Assembly (NCBI GenBank): GCA_964501275.1
Contig: CAZCSP010000001.1
Coordinates: forward strand, 62,001-126,000
Reading direction: 5' to 3'
Length of the DNA stretch: 64,000 nucleotides
From: 55-13 sp964501275
GTDB lineage: Bacteria > Armatimonadota > Fimbriimonadia > Fimbriimonadales > Fimbriimonadaceae
Every line of letters starts with the position of its first letter. Positions within the stretch are counted from its first letter, which is position 1. Of the stretch, positions 22,780 to 31,084 are shown in pieces. The notes below the pieces were generated by a model that was not told the DNA's origin, searched no databases, and worked only from the letters and a program-made list of their open reading frames with translations. The translations under genes and the position numbers were made by a program.

Positions 22780-24072
22780 TCACCGGCCAGGAGCGATCAC
22801 AATTGTCCCGGCCCATTCCCGCTGGGGAATCTCTGACGACTCACCGCGCCGAAAGTTCCGATAGTACAAAGCCATCGGGAAATCGCGCTTTCCGTCCTTG
22901 CTGGCATAGCTGATGGTTGGCGAGATCAGTTGCCATCCGGCATTCCTCAGGGTCTCCGATCCGATCTCCGCACAGGCTACATAGACTCGACCCGCCGTTT
23001 GTGCAACCACGTTTATCTTCGCCGAGACGCCGCCTCCAACCCGCGTGAACCTCATCCCTTCCAAGCTTGCGGGAAGGTTCCGCCACACGTAGTCGCGATT
23101 GGAATGGGAAGTCCGTCCTTTGCCGAGGACCTCGACCGTGAACCCAGTGCCCAACGCCTCGATCTGGGCGCAGTTTCGGGCCACGATCGAAGTCTCTACT
23201 GCCCCCCGCATCCCCACCGCCCGCGAAGCCTCGGTCGAGGGAGGACCGACCGTCCGAACCTGGAAAAGGGGATTCTTGTTCAGGATGGCGGCTTGGGCGG
23301 GCGGCAGGCTGCACCAATCCGACCTGCCGGGCACAAAGTTGCCCCTTGTATTCCAAAAGCCGTCGCCCGTCATCAGGTCGCCGATCCACTTGGGATCTCC
23401 AGGCTCCGGGTGATGGAGTCCAAAACTGTGCCCTATCTCGTGGATGAAGGTTCCGTGGCTACAGGAGGCGCGCTCCCCAACCGTCCGGCTGCCATCGCCG
23501 CTGTAAGCCTGAAAGGTCTTGGTTGCCAGCGGGGACAGGTAGGGGTTCGCCTCGGGAAGCGACGGGATGGGAGCGGTCTCTGAGAAAGCCTTGGGGTTGA
23601 TGCCGTAGATATGCCACCCGGTGAGGTGAGCCCAGCGCCCGTTAAGCCCCCATCCCATCGGCTTCATCTGATACTTGTCGCGATCCGTCCAGTAGTAACC
23701 GTCGTAAGCCAACACCATGACGGTTCCCTTACGCGCGGCTGGATTCCCAACGACCTTCTCCGCCTCGATGATCGCCGCCGACCGGTGTCCTTCCGCATTC
23801 ATCGTCGGCGTGACGGAATCGAGCAAGCGAGCGATGTGGATGACCACCTTGCCCTTCTCATCCAGTTCCAAGGAGAAGGTCTTGCCGCCAAAGCCATGGC
23901 CCTCCATCTGACAGGAGTACCACCACTGAACGTCCTTCAGAACGGTATCCAGCTTTTCCTCGATGCCGCGCGTTGGGTTTTGGCCGGGAGGGAGGATGAG
24001 CACACACTTGACGCCCGGGGCCGGAGTTTGGATCATTGCGGATGCCAAGAGGGCAAGCGTGGCAAGGGTCAT
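22780..24072 (-). CDS. Secreted zinc metallopeptidase-like protein
   Basis: 430 aa with an N-terminal signal peptide (MTLATLALLASAMIQTP). The zinc motif FIHEIGHSFGLHHPE (HExxHxxGxxH, metzincin style) lies near residue 215, preceded by YSGDGSRTVGERASCSHGTF and followed by DLMTGDGFWNTRGNFVP, whose Met could form the Met-turn. The C-terminal third (VGGGVSAKINVVAQTAGRVY) looks like a beta domain. It probably acts outside the cytoplasm on protein or glycopeptide, but the substrate is unknown. The flanks are repeat-rich on both sides. Confidence 0.78.
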   Translation of the reverse strand: MTLATLALLASAMIQTPAPGVKCVLILPPGQNPTRGIEEKLDTVLKDVQWWYSCQMEGHGFGGKTFSLELDEKGKVVIHIARLLDSVTPTMNAEGHRSAAIIEAEKVVGNPAARKGTVMVLAYDGYYWTDRDKYQMKPMGWGLNGRWAHLTGWHIYGINPKAFSETAPIPSLPEANPYLSPLATKTFQAYSGDGSRTVGERASCSHGTFIHEIGHSFGLHHPEPGDPKWIGDLMTGDGFWNTRGNFVPGRSDWCSLPPAQAAILNKNPLFQVRTVGPPSTEASRAVGMRGAVETSIVARNCAQIEALGTGFTVEVLGKGRTSHSNRDYVWRNLPASLEGMRFTRVGGGVSAKINVVAQTAGRVYVACAEIGSETLRNAGWQLISPTISYASKDGKRDFPMALYYRNFRRGESSEIPQREWAGTIVIAPGR

Positions 24073-24288
24073 GACACTTTAGATGGCTTGTGCACGCCGG
24101 TGGTTACCTCGACCGAAAGGCCAGAACCAATCAAATCCTTCGTCCACTATCAACCTCGTACATGAGCAACTGGGACCGACCGCGTTCTTTCGGTGGCCCT
24201 CTGTGTGATTCGGTGGTTCTTCCGGATCAGGGCGGGAATGAAACCACCGAGGGCCGCTGAGAACCACCGAAGGATTGCCGACACCTCG
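24073..24288. repeat. Short intergenic region with GGTGGTTCT repeats
   Basis: No gene. ATTCGGTGGTTCTT (about 24209-24222) faces GAGAACCACCGAAGG (about 24260-24274), and further TCGGTGGCCCTC / GAGGGCC words lie between them. This is another simple-word inverted repeat between gene ends. Confidence 0.65.
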
Positions 24289-24927
24289 TTAAGCCCAGGT
24301 TGCTTTCTCTTCCAACGGCTTGCGCTCGCCCTTTGCCCATTCGCAGTTCGGGTATCCGCAGAAGAAGAAGCCGAGGAGCTTTGAAGGAGGCTCCCAGCCC
24401 AGCGCTGACGCCACCGCAGGATGGACCGAGACACCTTTGGAATGCCACATTCCCGCTAAGCCCTGGGCGCTGGCCATGAGGTGGAGGTTTTGGACGGCGC
24501 AAGCGACCGCCATCAGTTCCTCGGTCTCGGTCATCACCAGGGAGCCGTCTTCCTTCAGGGCTGGGGACATACCGATGGCGATCCATACTGGGGCGTAGGA
24601 GGCGCGGTCGCGATAGCCCTGTTCTCCGACCGGATCGAACTTGTCGCCGGGGTGGTCGGCTCGATAGGCAGCCGCGTACATCTCCGCCAACTCGGCGCGC
24701 GACTCCCCAGTGAAAACGACGAACCGCCAAGGCTCCGTGTCGCCATGGCTGGGCGCCCAATTTGCGGCTTGGAGCATCCGCTCGACCATCTCCTTGGGCA
24801 CTTCCTGGTCGGAAAGTCGCGCCAATCCCATGCTGCGGCGGTGGGCAATGGCCCGCGAAAGTGTCTCGATCTCTTCCCTGCTAAAACTCACCTCCGGGTT
24901 ATGGCTGAATCTTGACGAGATAGTCAA
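24289..24927 (-). CDS. Nitroreductase family protein
   Basis: 212 aa. An FMN-dependent nitroreductase fold of the NfsA/NfsB-like type. AIAHRRSMGLARLSDQEVPK gives the N-terminal RRS motif, followed by AANWAPSHGDTEPWRFVVFT, an ELMAVACAVQNLHLMASAQG helix, GLAGMWHSKG and the C-terminal LLGFFFCGYP. I chose TTG 24927 as start because it overlaps the upstream stop (TTGA) and has AAGGA just before it; longer in-frame extensions have no family match. The likely role is reduction of nitro or quinone-like compounds with NAD(P)H. It is co-transcribed with the small membrane protein upstream. Confidence 0.85.
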   Translation of the reverse strand: MTISSRFSHNPEVSFSREEIETLSRAIAHRRSMGLARLSDQEVPKEMVERMLQAANWAPSHGDTEPWRFVVFTGESRAELAEMYAAAYRADHPGDKFDPVGEQGYRDRASYAPVWIAIGMSPALKEDGSLVMTETEELMAVACAVQNLHLMASAQGLAGMWHSKGVSVHPAVASALGWEPPSKLLGFFFCGYPNCEWAKGERKPLEEKATWA

Positions 24928-25331
24928 GATTCCTTTCGATAGAAATGCCACAAGAACATCCCAAACGGAATCCACCAGATCACATCGTTGGTCAGGCAGA
25001 CCCACCCGAAGCTCCATGGCAGTTCCCCACTCGACGCCGACATCAGCAGGCCGACTGGCCCAAACACCTTCCCCAGCAGCCCAATCCAGACAATAGGCCC
25101 ATACCGAACCGGATCGCGCGCAAGCAACCAATAACCGATGGCAAAAACTCCCACCATCATCCCGATGCACTGCCATAGCGAAGAATAGTTTGGGCGGACC
25201 ATCCCCAAGAGGTCGAATACCAGATTCGGCATCGCCACTATCACGACACCCCAGATCGCGTTATAAACCGCCGCCGCGTAGAAGATCCACCGATATATCC
25301 GAAAGTCGTCCACGGTCAGGATTATGCTCAT
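24924..25331 (-). CDS. Small four-helix membrane protein of unknown function
   Basis: 135 aa with four hydrophobic helices (WIFYAAAVYNAIWGVVIVAM; SLWQCIGMMVGVFAIGYWLL; YGPIVWIGLLGKVFGPVGLL; DVIWWIPFGMFLWHFY). The pattern of aromatic residues resembles DoxX-like small membrane proteins, but no defining motif is seen. Its stop overlaps the nitroreductase start by a TTGA arrangement, so the two are co-translated. It is divergent from the DUF4166 gene with only 9 nt between the starts. Confidence 0.75.
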   Translation of the reverse strand: MSIILTVDDFRIYRWIFYAAAVYNAIWGVVIVAMPNLVFDLLGMVRPNYSSLWQCIGMMVGVFAIGYWLLARDPVRYGPIVWIGLLGKVFGPVGLLMSASSGELPWSFGWVCLTNDVIWWIPFGMFLWHFYRKES

Positions 25332-25340
25332 ACTTACACC

Positions 25341-25871
25341 GTGGCCTCAGACAACCCTTACCAAACTCTGATCGGGGCGGACTGGGCGCGGTTGTCTGAG
25401 CGGGTGAGGCTCTCCCACCAAGTGCCCCTGATCGCCACCGGACATCTGCAAATCTTCCGCGCTGCCCAGGGGTTGGCTGGGTTCGTATCCCGACGCCTCA
25501 AATTCCCGCCCACCGGCGACCGTGTGCCCGTTCGAGTCATGGTGGAGCGCACGCCAAGAGGGATTCTTTGGGCCAGAACCTTCGGCTCCCAGCGGATGGA
25601 CACGCTCCACACGTTTGGTCCGTCAGGCGTCCTAGAACGCGCAGGTCCCTTGGCGATCCTCTTCGCGATGCACGCCGACGGAGACTCGATCGTACTCCAG
25701 CAAAAAGGGCTGAGGGTGTTCGGGATACCCCTTCCCCTCTGGCTTGGTCCAAAGGTTTCCGGCAAGGTTTCGCCGGGGGCGGATGATCGGAGTTGGCATG
25801 TGGACATTCTCGTCCGCCACGACCGGCTGGGCGATATCTGCCGCTACCATGGCATGATGAGGGCGGAATGA
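25341..25871 (+). CDS. DUF4166-like protein
   Basis: 176 aa. The pattern SHQVPLIATGHLQIFRAAQG, then VPVRVMVERTPRGILWARTF, GSQRMDTLHTFGPSGVLE, IVLQQKGLRVFGIPLPLWLG and HVDILVRHDRLGDICRYHG matches what I know of DUF4166, a soluble beta-rich domain often next to a membrane protein or NAD-binding protein. GTG start. Its TGA overlaps the ATG of the following membrane-protein gene by ATGA. The function is unknown. Confidence 0.72.
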   Translation: MASDNPYQTLIGADWARLSERVRLSHQVPLIATGHLQIFRAAQGLAGFVSRRLKFPPTGDRVPVRVMVERTPRGILWARTFGSQRMDTLHTFGPSGVLERAGPLAILFAMHADGDSIVLQQKGLRVFGIPLPLWLGPKVSGKVSPGADDRSWHVDILVRHDRLGDICRYHGMMRAE

Positions 25872-26377
25872 ATGCGGCGATTTGGGTCTTGATGGTACAA
25901 GCTTGTCTGGGCGCTTTCGACACGCTCTACTATCACGAGTACAAGCTCAAACTCCCCCACGGCGATCACACCAGAACCGAGCTCCGCCTCCACGCCACCC
26001 GCGACTTTCTCTACGCCCTCATCATCGGCTCCCTCGCCTGGGTCACCTGGCACGGTTGGTCGGTCTACATCCTGGCAGGAGCTCTGCTGGCCGAAATCGC
26101 GATCACGCTATGGGACTTCGTGGAGGAGGATCGGGTGCGGAAACTGCCTCCGGGCGAACGCATCATGCACTCCATCATGGGCATCGTCTACGGTGCCTTC
26201 CTCGCCCTGCTGATTCCGGAAATGATGAAGTGGCTTGAACTCCCCTTCGGCTTCGGCCCCAAGTCCCACGGCTTCCCCAGTTGGGTTCTGACTGTGATCG
26301 CCATCGGCGTCGGAGTCAGCGGGATAAGAGACCTGGCCGCCACCTTCGGCCTGCGAGAAAAGCTCCCTGTCAAGTAG
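25868..26377 (+). CDS. Conserved membrane protein coupled to the DUF4166 gene
   Basis: 169 aa starting MNAAIWVLMVQACLGAFDTL. It has about five hydrophobic helices, with the charged conserved-looking strings YYHEYKLKLP, RTELRLHATRDFLYALIIG and LWDFVEEDRVRKLPPGERIM between them, and ends RDLAATFGLREKLPVK. Several His/Asp/Glu residues near membrane borders could bind metal. The start overlaps the DUF4166 stop, so the products probably act together. The frame extends upstream, but ATG 25868 is the coupled start. Confidence 0.78.
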   Translation: MNAAIWVLMVQACLGAFDTLYYHEYKLKLPHGDHTRTELRLHATRDFLYALIIGSLAWVTWHGWSVYILAGALLAEIAITLWDFVEEDRVRKLPPGERIMHSIMGIVYGAFLALLIPEMMKWLELPFGFGPKSHGFPSWVLTVIAIGVGVSGIRDLAATFGLREKLPVK

Positions 26378-26400
26378 GCCGTCGTAGTGGGGCCCGGCTT

Positions 26401-26427
26401 CATTGTGCCACCGTGCCGTTGTGGTTA
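26401..26427. repeat. Dispersed ACCACAACGGCAC motif, inverted copy
   Basis: CATTGTGCCACCGTGCCGTT continuing GTGGT is the reverse complement of the motif at 50997-51023 with few changes. It lies in the gap before the serine hydrolase gene. Confidence 0.65.
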
Positions 26428-26499
26428 TCCCCAAACACCCCAATGCCGAAACGCCGTCTCCAACTGAACGATCACCCCACCCGTGCGTCAGGACCGCCC

Positions 26500-27441
26500 A
26501 TGGTTACCGCAATCGCTCTCCTGCTCGCTCTTGCCGAGGCCCCGAATCCCGCCCAGATCAAAGCGGCCGCCGACTACAGCGCCTCTAAGAACGGCTTCAG
26601 CTACCTGGTCATGCACCGCGGCAAGGTCATCGCGCAAGAGAATCACAGCCGAGCTACCGAACTCGCCAGCGGTACCAAGAGCTTCTCGGGAGTCCTCGCC
26701 CTCTGTGCGCAGGAAGATGGCCTGCTGAAGCTGGATGAGAAAGTCTCCGACACCCTCCCCGAATGGCGCGACGACACCCGAAAAACCATCACCATCCGCC
26801 AACTCCTATCCCTAACCTCCGGCATCCCCGGCGGGCAAAATGCATTGGCGGGAGGCAAGGTGCCCAGCTACAAAGAGGCCATCTTGGTCAAAGCCACTCG
26901 CCAACCGGACGCGAGATTCCAATACGGCCCCAACCCCTTCATGATCTTTGGCGAGGTCCTGAGGAGAAAGTTAGAGCCCAAAAAGGAGTCGGTCGCCCAA
27001 TACATGGAGCGCCGCCTATTCAAACCCATTGGGCTCCAACACGGTTTTTGGCGCAAGGACAAAGACGGCAACCCCCACCTCCCCAGCGGCGCCCACCTGA
27101 CGGCTCGCGAGTGGGCCAAATTCGGCGAGATGGTTCGTCTGGACGGTAAAGGCGTCTTGAAACCCCGCCAAATCAAAGCCCTCTTCCAAGCCACCGAAGC
27201 CAACCCTTCCTACGGCCTCACTTGGTGGCTTCCCACCGCCAATGGCCTCCGCCCCGATGGGTTCCGCCGATGGAATACTCCCTCCGACCTGCCCAAAGAC
27301 ATCTATACCGCCGGTGGCGCGGGGGGCCAGAGGCTCTATGTCATCCCTTCGCGAGAATTGGTAGTGGTAAGGCAGGCCCCCGTGCGTTTGCCAGACGACT
27401 TCGAGGACGGCGTTTTCTTGGCGAAGTTGCTCTTGGGATAG
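26500..27441 (+). CDS. Secreted beta-lactamase-family serine hydrolase
   Basis: 313 aa, with a short signal peptide (MVTAIALLLALAEA). Motifs of the class C beta-lactamase/DD-peptidase fold: ELASGTKSFSG (SxxK nucleophile and general base), TIRQLLSLTSGIPGG, FQYGPNPFMIFGEVL (the Tyr region), and TAGGAGGQRLYVIPSRELVV near the C-terminus. It may be an esterase, peptidase or beta-lactamase; the motifs do not decide. ATG 26500 is chosen over a far upstream in-frame start because it begins the signal peptide. DUF1080 follows 9 nt downstream in the same direction. Confidence 0.85.
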   Translation: MVTAIALLLALAEAPNPAQIKAAADYSASKNGFSYLVMHRGKVIAQENHSRATELASGTKSFSGVLALCAQEDGLLKLDEKVSDTLPEWRDDTRKTITIRQLLSLTSGIPGGQNALAGGKVPSYKEAILVKATRQPDARFQYGPNPFMIFGEVLRRKLEPKKESVAQYMERRLFKPIGLQHGFWRKDKDGNPHLPSGAHLTAREWAKFGEMVRLDGKGVLKPRQIKALFQATEANPSYGLTWWLPTANGLRPDGFRRWNTPSDLPKDIYTAGGAGGQRLYVIPSRELVVVRQAPVRLPDDFEDGVFLAKLLLG

Positions 27442-27450
27442 ACTCCGCAA

Positions 27451-28143
27451 ATGATCTCGATCTTCGCCGCCGTCCTCCTCCTTCCGCCCGTCGATAGTCC
27501 GGTCAACCTTTTCAACGGGAAGGACCTGGCCGGTTGGCACATGGATGTCCCGGCCCTGGACAAAGACCCCGTCGGAGCCAAGCCGTTCGTCGTGCGCAAT
27601 GGCGTCCTCGTCAGCCTGGCCACTCCGGGCGGCCACTTGATCACCGACAAGGTCTACGAACACTACAAGTTAGAGGTGGAGTACCGCTTCTCCGCCAAGC
27701 CCGGCAACTGCGGCGTCCTGGTCCACGCCTCCAAGCCCCGCCGACTCTACGACATGTTCCCCCAATCCATCGAGGTCCAGATGCAATCGGGCGACGCTGG
27801 GGATTTCTGGTGCATCGGCGAGAACATCGACGTCCCCGATATGGAAGCCAGACGCGGCCCGAAGGATCGCTGGGGAGTCGATGGAGACAAACTCCGCCGT
27901 ATCAAAAACCTCACCGACAACTCCGAAAACCCAGTCGGCGAATGGAATCGGATGGTCATCGAGTGCAAACGCGACCAGATCCGAGTCTGGGTCAACGGCG
28001 ATCTGGTCAACCACGGCCGCAATGCCACCGCATCCAAAGGCCAAATCGCCCTTCAAGCCGAGGGATCAGAAGTAGAGTTCAGAAAGGTGGTCTTAACGCC
28101 GCTGGCTAAAGCCCCCTCCTCGTTTTTCGCGGTTGCTGGATAG
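27451..28143 (+). CDS. DUF1080 (3-keto-disaccharide hydrolase-type) secreted protein
   Basis: 230 aa. A signal peptide is followed by the DUF1080 concanavalin-like domain: VNLFNGKDLAGWHM, YEHYKLEVEYRFSAKPGNCG, DMFPQSIEVQMQSGDAGDFW, NPVGEWNRMVIECKRDQIRV and KGQIALQAEGSEVEFRKVVL. DUF1080 proteins cleave or bind glycosides, including 3-keto-glycosides, in the envelope. The C-terminus after LTPLAKAP (SSFFAVAG) is encoded by the left arm of a family F-like hairpin (28111-28184), so the native end was probably replaced by repeat sequence. It is probably co-transcribed with the serine hydrolase. Confidence 0.87.
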   Translation: MISIFAAVLLLPPVDSPVNLFNGKDLAGWHMDVPALDKDPVGAKPFVVRNGVLVSLATPGGHLITDKVYEHYKLEVEYRFSAKPGNCGVLVHASKPRRLYDMFPQSIEVQMQSGDAGDFWCIGENIDVPDMEARRGPKDRWGVDGDKLRRIKNLTDNSENPVGEWNRMVIECKRDQIRVWVNGDLVNHGRNATASKGQIALQAEGSEVEFRKVVLTPLAKAPSSFFAVAG

Positions 28144-28184
28144 TCCCGAAAACCGGATTGCAACGTGAAAAAATGAGGAGGGGG
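28111..28184. repeat. Family F-like hairpin overlapping the DUF1080 3' end
   Basis: CCCCCTCCTCG and ATGAGGAGGGGG close a hairpin whose interior shows TTTTTCGCGGTTGC facing GCAACGTGAAAAA. The right side continues into the family F tail GTTGGGGGTGG. The last roughly 11 codons and stop of the DUF1080 gene lie inside. A GCCGATCTGGAGGTCGGCGG palindrome follows at 28225-28245, similar to one at 49999-50022. Confidence 0.8.
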
Positions 28185-28252
28185 TTGGGGGTGGAGAAAC
28201 CCAGCCGCCCCTCGTAGGTGTAATGCCGATCTGGAGGTCGGCGGCTCAAACT

Positions 28253-28984
28253 TTACGCTCTCACAAACTTTGCCAAGACCTTTCCACCGGCCAACAACTC
28301 CAAACCTGAACTTGTCAGCCTGTAGGACGTCGCCTTCACGAGAGCATCATTGAAAGCCCGCTCCTGATCCATCATCGCGGGGGATCCCGCGATCAGGGTT
28401 TGGGGGCCGGGCTTGATTTTGATGGTCGAGCCGCTGACCGTGAACTCGCCGCCCATCGTATTCACCCCGGTATGCGCCCGAATCCCGCCCGTTCTCTGGA
28501 CAAACTCCACAAACGGCGCGCCGTTGTCGTTCAGCTTCGCCGCCTTCCCCCCAACCTCGCTCAACTTCCACTTGACGCCAAACAAACTGGCCGCCTGAAC
28601 CTGGACCCTTTGCAACTGCACATTGACCTTCTTGACCCCATTGCTTATAACCTGGTAGGTCTGGGTGGAGGTGTAGATCAGGTTGCCGCCGGAGTGGATA
28701 GTAGCGCGGACGAAGTAGCGGTAGTTGGGCTGGATCGCGGAATCCACATAGTTCAGCTTGAAACTCAGGGGAACCTGGCTCCGACCGCTGACGAACTTGG
28801 ATTCGGCGATCAGGCCAGCCGGGGCATCCGCCTTGGTTGCGTCTTCCAAACGAACGGTGACGATAGAGTTAGGCGGCAGGGCGATCCGCTCTCGATAGGC
28901 GACGGTTCCGGTGATCTCGCCCGCCATCGCCACTCCCGAAATCGCCAACGCCAATGCCGAACTCAAAGCTAACTTGTGTCTCAT
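28253..28984 (-). CDS. Secreted YbaY-like plus META (HslJ-like) domain protein
   Basis: 243 aa with a clear signal peptide (ALSSALALAISGVAMAG). Residues about 22-130 resemble the YbaY lipoprotein domain: ITGTVAYRERIALPPNSIVT, VRLEDATKADAPAGLIAE, VPLSFKLNYVDSAIQPNYRY. Residues about 133-243 form a META domain: LFGVKWKLSEVGGKAAKLND, GIRAHTGVNTMGGEFTVSGS, LIAGSPAMMDQERAFNDALV. This pairing is seen in other envelope proteins linked to stress tolerance. The exact role is unknown. It stands alone between repeats and araA. Confidence 0.83.
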   Translation of the reverse strand: MRHKLALSSALALAISGVAMAGEITGTVAYRERIALPPNSIVTVRLEDATKADAPAGLIAESKFVSGRSQVPLSFKLNYVDSAIQPNYRYFVRATIHSGGNLIYTSTQTYQVISNGVKKVNVQLQRVQVQAASLFGVKWKLSEVGGKAAKLNDNGAPFVEFVQRTGGIRAHTGVNTMGGEFTVSGSTIKIKPGPQTLIAGSPAMMDQERAFNDALVKATSYRLTSSGLELLAGGKVLAKFVRA

Positions 28985-29050
28985 GTATCTCCCTGTTTGA
29001 CTTCCCTTTGGACGCCCGGTTTCCCAGAGAGGGCCAGATTGGACCCTAAG

Positions 29051-30514
29051 TCACGCCCGAAAGGCCGCGTCGTTCCATCGTAGCTCGTTTCTGAAGGAGT
29101 GCAGGTGGGTGTCTTCGTCGATCACCGCGATCTCGATCCCCGCGATCTCGGCGAAGTCGCGCAGGTGCTCGGTAGTGACGGTGTAGCTGTACCCGGTATG
29201 GTGAGCGCCTCCGGCATAAATCCACGCCGCCACCCCGGTCTTGAAGTCCGGCCTGCATTCCCACACGGCTCTGGCGACCGGGAGGTTGGGCATCGGGGGA
29301 ACATCCACGGCCTCCACTTCATTGACGATCAAACGGAATCGGTGCCCTAGATCGACCAACGAGGCGTTCAGAGCCGGGCCGGTTTTCGCGTCAAACACCA
29401 ACCTCGCGGGATCCTCTTTGCCGCCAATTCCCAAAGGATGGACTTCCACGGTTGGTTTGGTCGCGGCAATGGAGGGACAAATCTCCAACATATGGGCACC
29501 TAGGACGAGGGGCCGTTGGGGATCAAGGTGATAGGTGTAGTCCTCCATAAAAGAGGTCGCCCCAGCCTCGCCATCCACCTGCTTCATGAATCGCAAAAGG
29601 GCCGCCGTCTTCCAGTCCCCCTCCGCCCCGAACCCATAACCCTTCTTCATCAATTGCTGGGCGGCAAAACCCTGAAGCTGCTTGAGCCCGTGAAGGTCTT
29701 CAAAAGTGGTGGTAAACCCTTTGAACCCACCATCCTTGAGAAAAGCCTCCACCCCCAGCCAGATGCGGGTGGCGTCTTTCAGACTTTGACCATTCTTCAC
29801 ATCGGAAGCGATGAAATACTCATCCGCCAAATCCTTGATCGCGCTTTCGACGGACGCATCGGAAATCTCATCGACCACCTTCACCAGGTCGCCCAACCCA
29901 TAGCCGTTCACCGAGAACCCAAAGACCATCTCGGCAGAGACCTTGTCCCCCTCGGTCACCGCGACTTGGCGCATGTTATCCCCGAACCGACAGAACTTCG
30001 CGCCTTGAAGGTCATGCCAAGCCCGCGCCACCCGACTCCAGGCTCCCACGCGATCCAAAACCTCAGCATCGCTCCAATGCCCAACTACCACCTTGCGCCG
30101 AAGCCCGATCCGAGTATGCAAATGCCCTGCCTCCCGGTCGCCATGCGCCGCCTGGTTGAGGTTCATGAAGTCCATGTCGATGGCATCCCAGGGCAGGTCG
30201 CGATTGAACTGGGTGTGAAGGTGGCACACGGGCTTGTCCAGCTTGGTCAGTCCCCCAATCCACATCTTGGCGGGGGAGAAGGTGTGCATCCAGAGAATCA
30301 GCCCCGCGCAGTTCTTATCCGCATTGGCCTCTTGGCAAAGATTGCGGATCATCTCGGGATCGGTGAGGATCGGCTTGAAGACGACCTTGACCGGAATCTG
30401 GGCGGCGGCGTCCAACGCCTCGGCGATCTGGCGAGAGTTCTCCGCCACTTGCTTCAAAGTCTCGGGGCCATAGAGGTGCTGGCTGCCGGTAACGAACCAA
30501 ATCTCGGGATTCAT
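29051..30514 (-). CDS. araA: L-arabinose isomerase
   Basis: 487 aa, full length. It converts L-arabinose to L-ribulose with a divalent metal. Family signatures: IWFVTGSQHLYGPETLKQVA at the start, GLILWMHTFSPAKMWIGGL, CHLHTQFNRDLPWDAIDMDF, MNLNQAAHGDREAGH, RFGDNMRQVAVTEGDKV, KGYGFGAEGDWKTAALLR, MEDYTYHL, LGAHMLEICPSI and GGAHHTGYSYTVT with metal-binding His/Glu. No araB or araD is adjacent. The arabinofuranosidases and sugar importer at 51.8-61.2 kb would feed it. It is divergent from the cupin gene across a 57-nt promoter gap. Confidence 0.96.
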   Translation of the reverse strand: MNPEIWFVTGSQHLYGPETLKQVAENSRQIAEALDAAAQIPVKVVFKPILTDPEMIRNLCQEANADKNCAGLILWMHTFSPAKMWIGGLTKLDKPVCHLHTQFNRDLPWDAIDMDFMNLNQAAHGDREAGHLHTRIGLRRKVVVGHWSDAEVLDRVGAWSRVARAWHDLQGAKFCRFGDNMRQVAVTEGDKVSAEMVFGFSVNGYGLGDLVKVVDEISDASVESAIKDLADEYFIASDVKNGQSLKDATRIWLGVEAFLKDGGFKGFTTTFEDLHGLKQLQGFAAQQLMKKGYGFGAEGDWKTAALLRFMKQVDGEAGATSFMEDYTYHLDPQRPLVLGAHMLEICPSIAATKPTVEVHPLGIGGKEDPARLVFDAKTGPALNASLVDLGHRFRLIVNEVEAVDVPPMPNLPVARAVWECRPDFKTGVAAWIYAGGAHHTGYSYTVTTEHLRDFAEIAGIEIAVIDEDTHLHSFRNELRWNDAAFRA

Positions 30515-30537
30515 AGCTAGCGTTATGGCATTCGGCC

Positions 30538-30572
30538 CTGATAAATAAAAACCCCTTGGTATGCTTTATCAG
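30538..30572. promoter_or_regulatory. Candidate operator/promoter between araA and the cupin gene
   Basis: CTGATAAA (30538-30545) and TTTATCAG (30565-30572) form an 8-bp inverted pair over 35 nt in the short divergent gap. TATGCT (30560-30565) could be a -10 for the cupin gene, which lacks a ribosome-binding site and would be nearly leaderless. A sugar-responsive regulator might bind here. Confidence 0.35.
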
Positions 30573-31021
30573 TGGCCCACCCCCCGTTTTTGAAAAGCCA
30601 GGACGAGTTCCGATGGGAAGGCGTGGACGTGCTGCCCTACAAGGAAGACGGCACGATCTTCAAGAGCGTCACCCGCCAAGTCCTCTTCCATGGGATCGAA
30701 AACCTGCCCGTTGAGTTGCGCTACTTTGAGGTGGGAGTCGACGGCCACTCTACGCTGGAACGACATGAGCACGCCCACCTGGTGGTCATCAATCGCGGCT
30801 CAGGGCGGGTGCTGGTGGGAGACAAGATTTCTGAGGTCGGTATAAACGACGTTGTCCACATCCCCCCCATGACATGGCACCAATTCCGCGCGACGAACGG
30901 CGAACCCTTGGGTTTCCTGTGCGTGGTGGCGGTCGATCGTGATCGTCCCCAGAGACCTGATGCAGAGCAGGTAGCCGAGTTGGGTCAGAACAAAGGGGTT
31001 GGCGAGTTCATTCGCGTGTAG
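30572..31021 (+). CDS. Cupin-domain protein
   Basis: 149 aa. A single cupin barrel with motif 1 in GHSTLERHEHAHLVVINRGS (HxH, Glu and Gly pattern) and motif 2 in DVVHIPPMTWHQFRA. The metal-binding set (two His of HEH, another His in motif 2) is present. It starts at GTG 30572 inside the inverted operator repeat. It is divergent from araA, so a sugar-related isomerase, epimerase or sensor function is possible but not shown. The C-terminus (RPDAEQVAELGQNKGVGEFI) is polar. Confidence 0.8.
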   Translation: MAHPPFLKSQDEFRWEGVDVLPYKEDGTIFKSVTRQVLFHGIENLPVELRYFEVGVDGHSTLERHEHAHLVVINRGSGRVLVGDKISEVGINDVVHIPPMTWHQFRATNGEPLGFLCVVAVDRDRPQRPDAEQVAELGQNKGVGEFIRV

Positions 31022-31084
31022 CCCCTGGGATCGCCGAATTCATTCGGCGCAGCAGGCTTGGACTCTGAATCCAATGCCCAAAAA

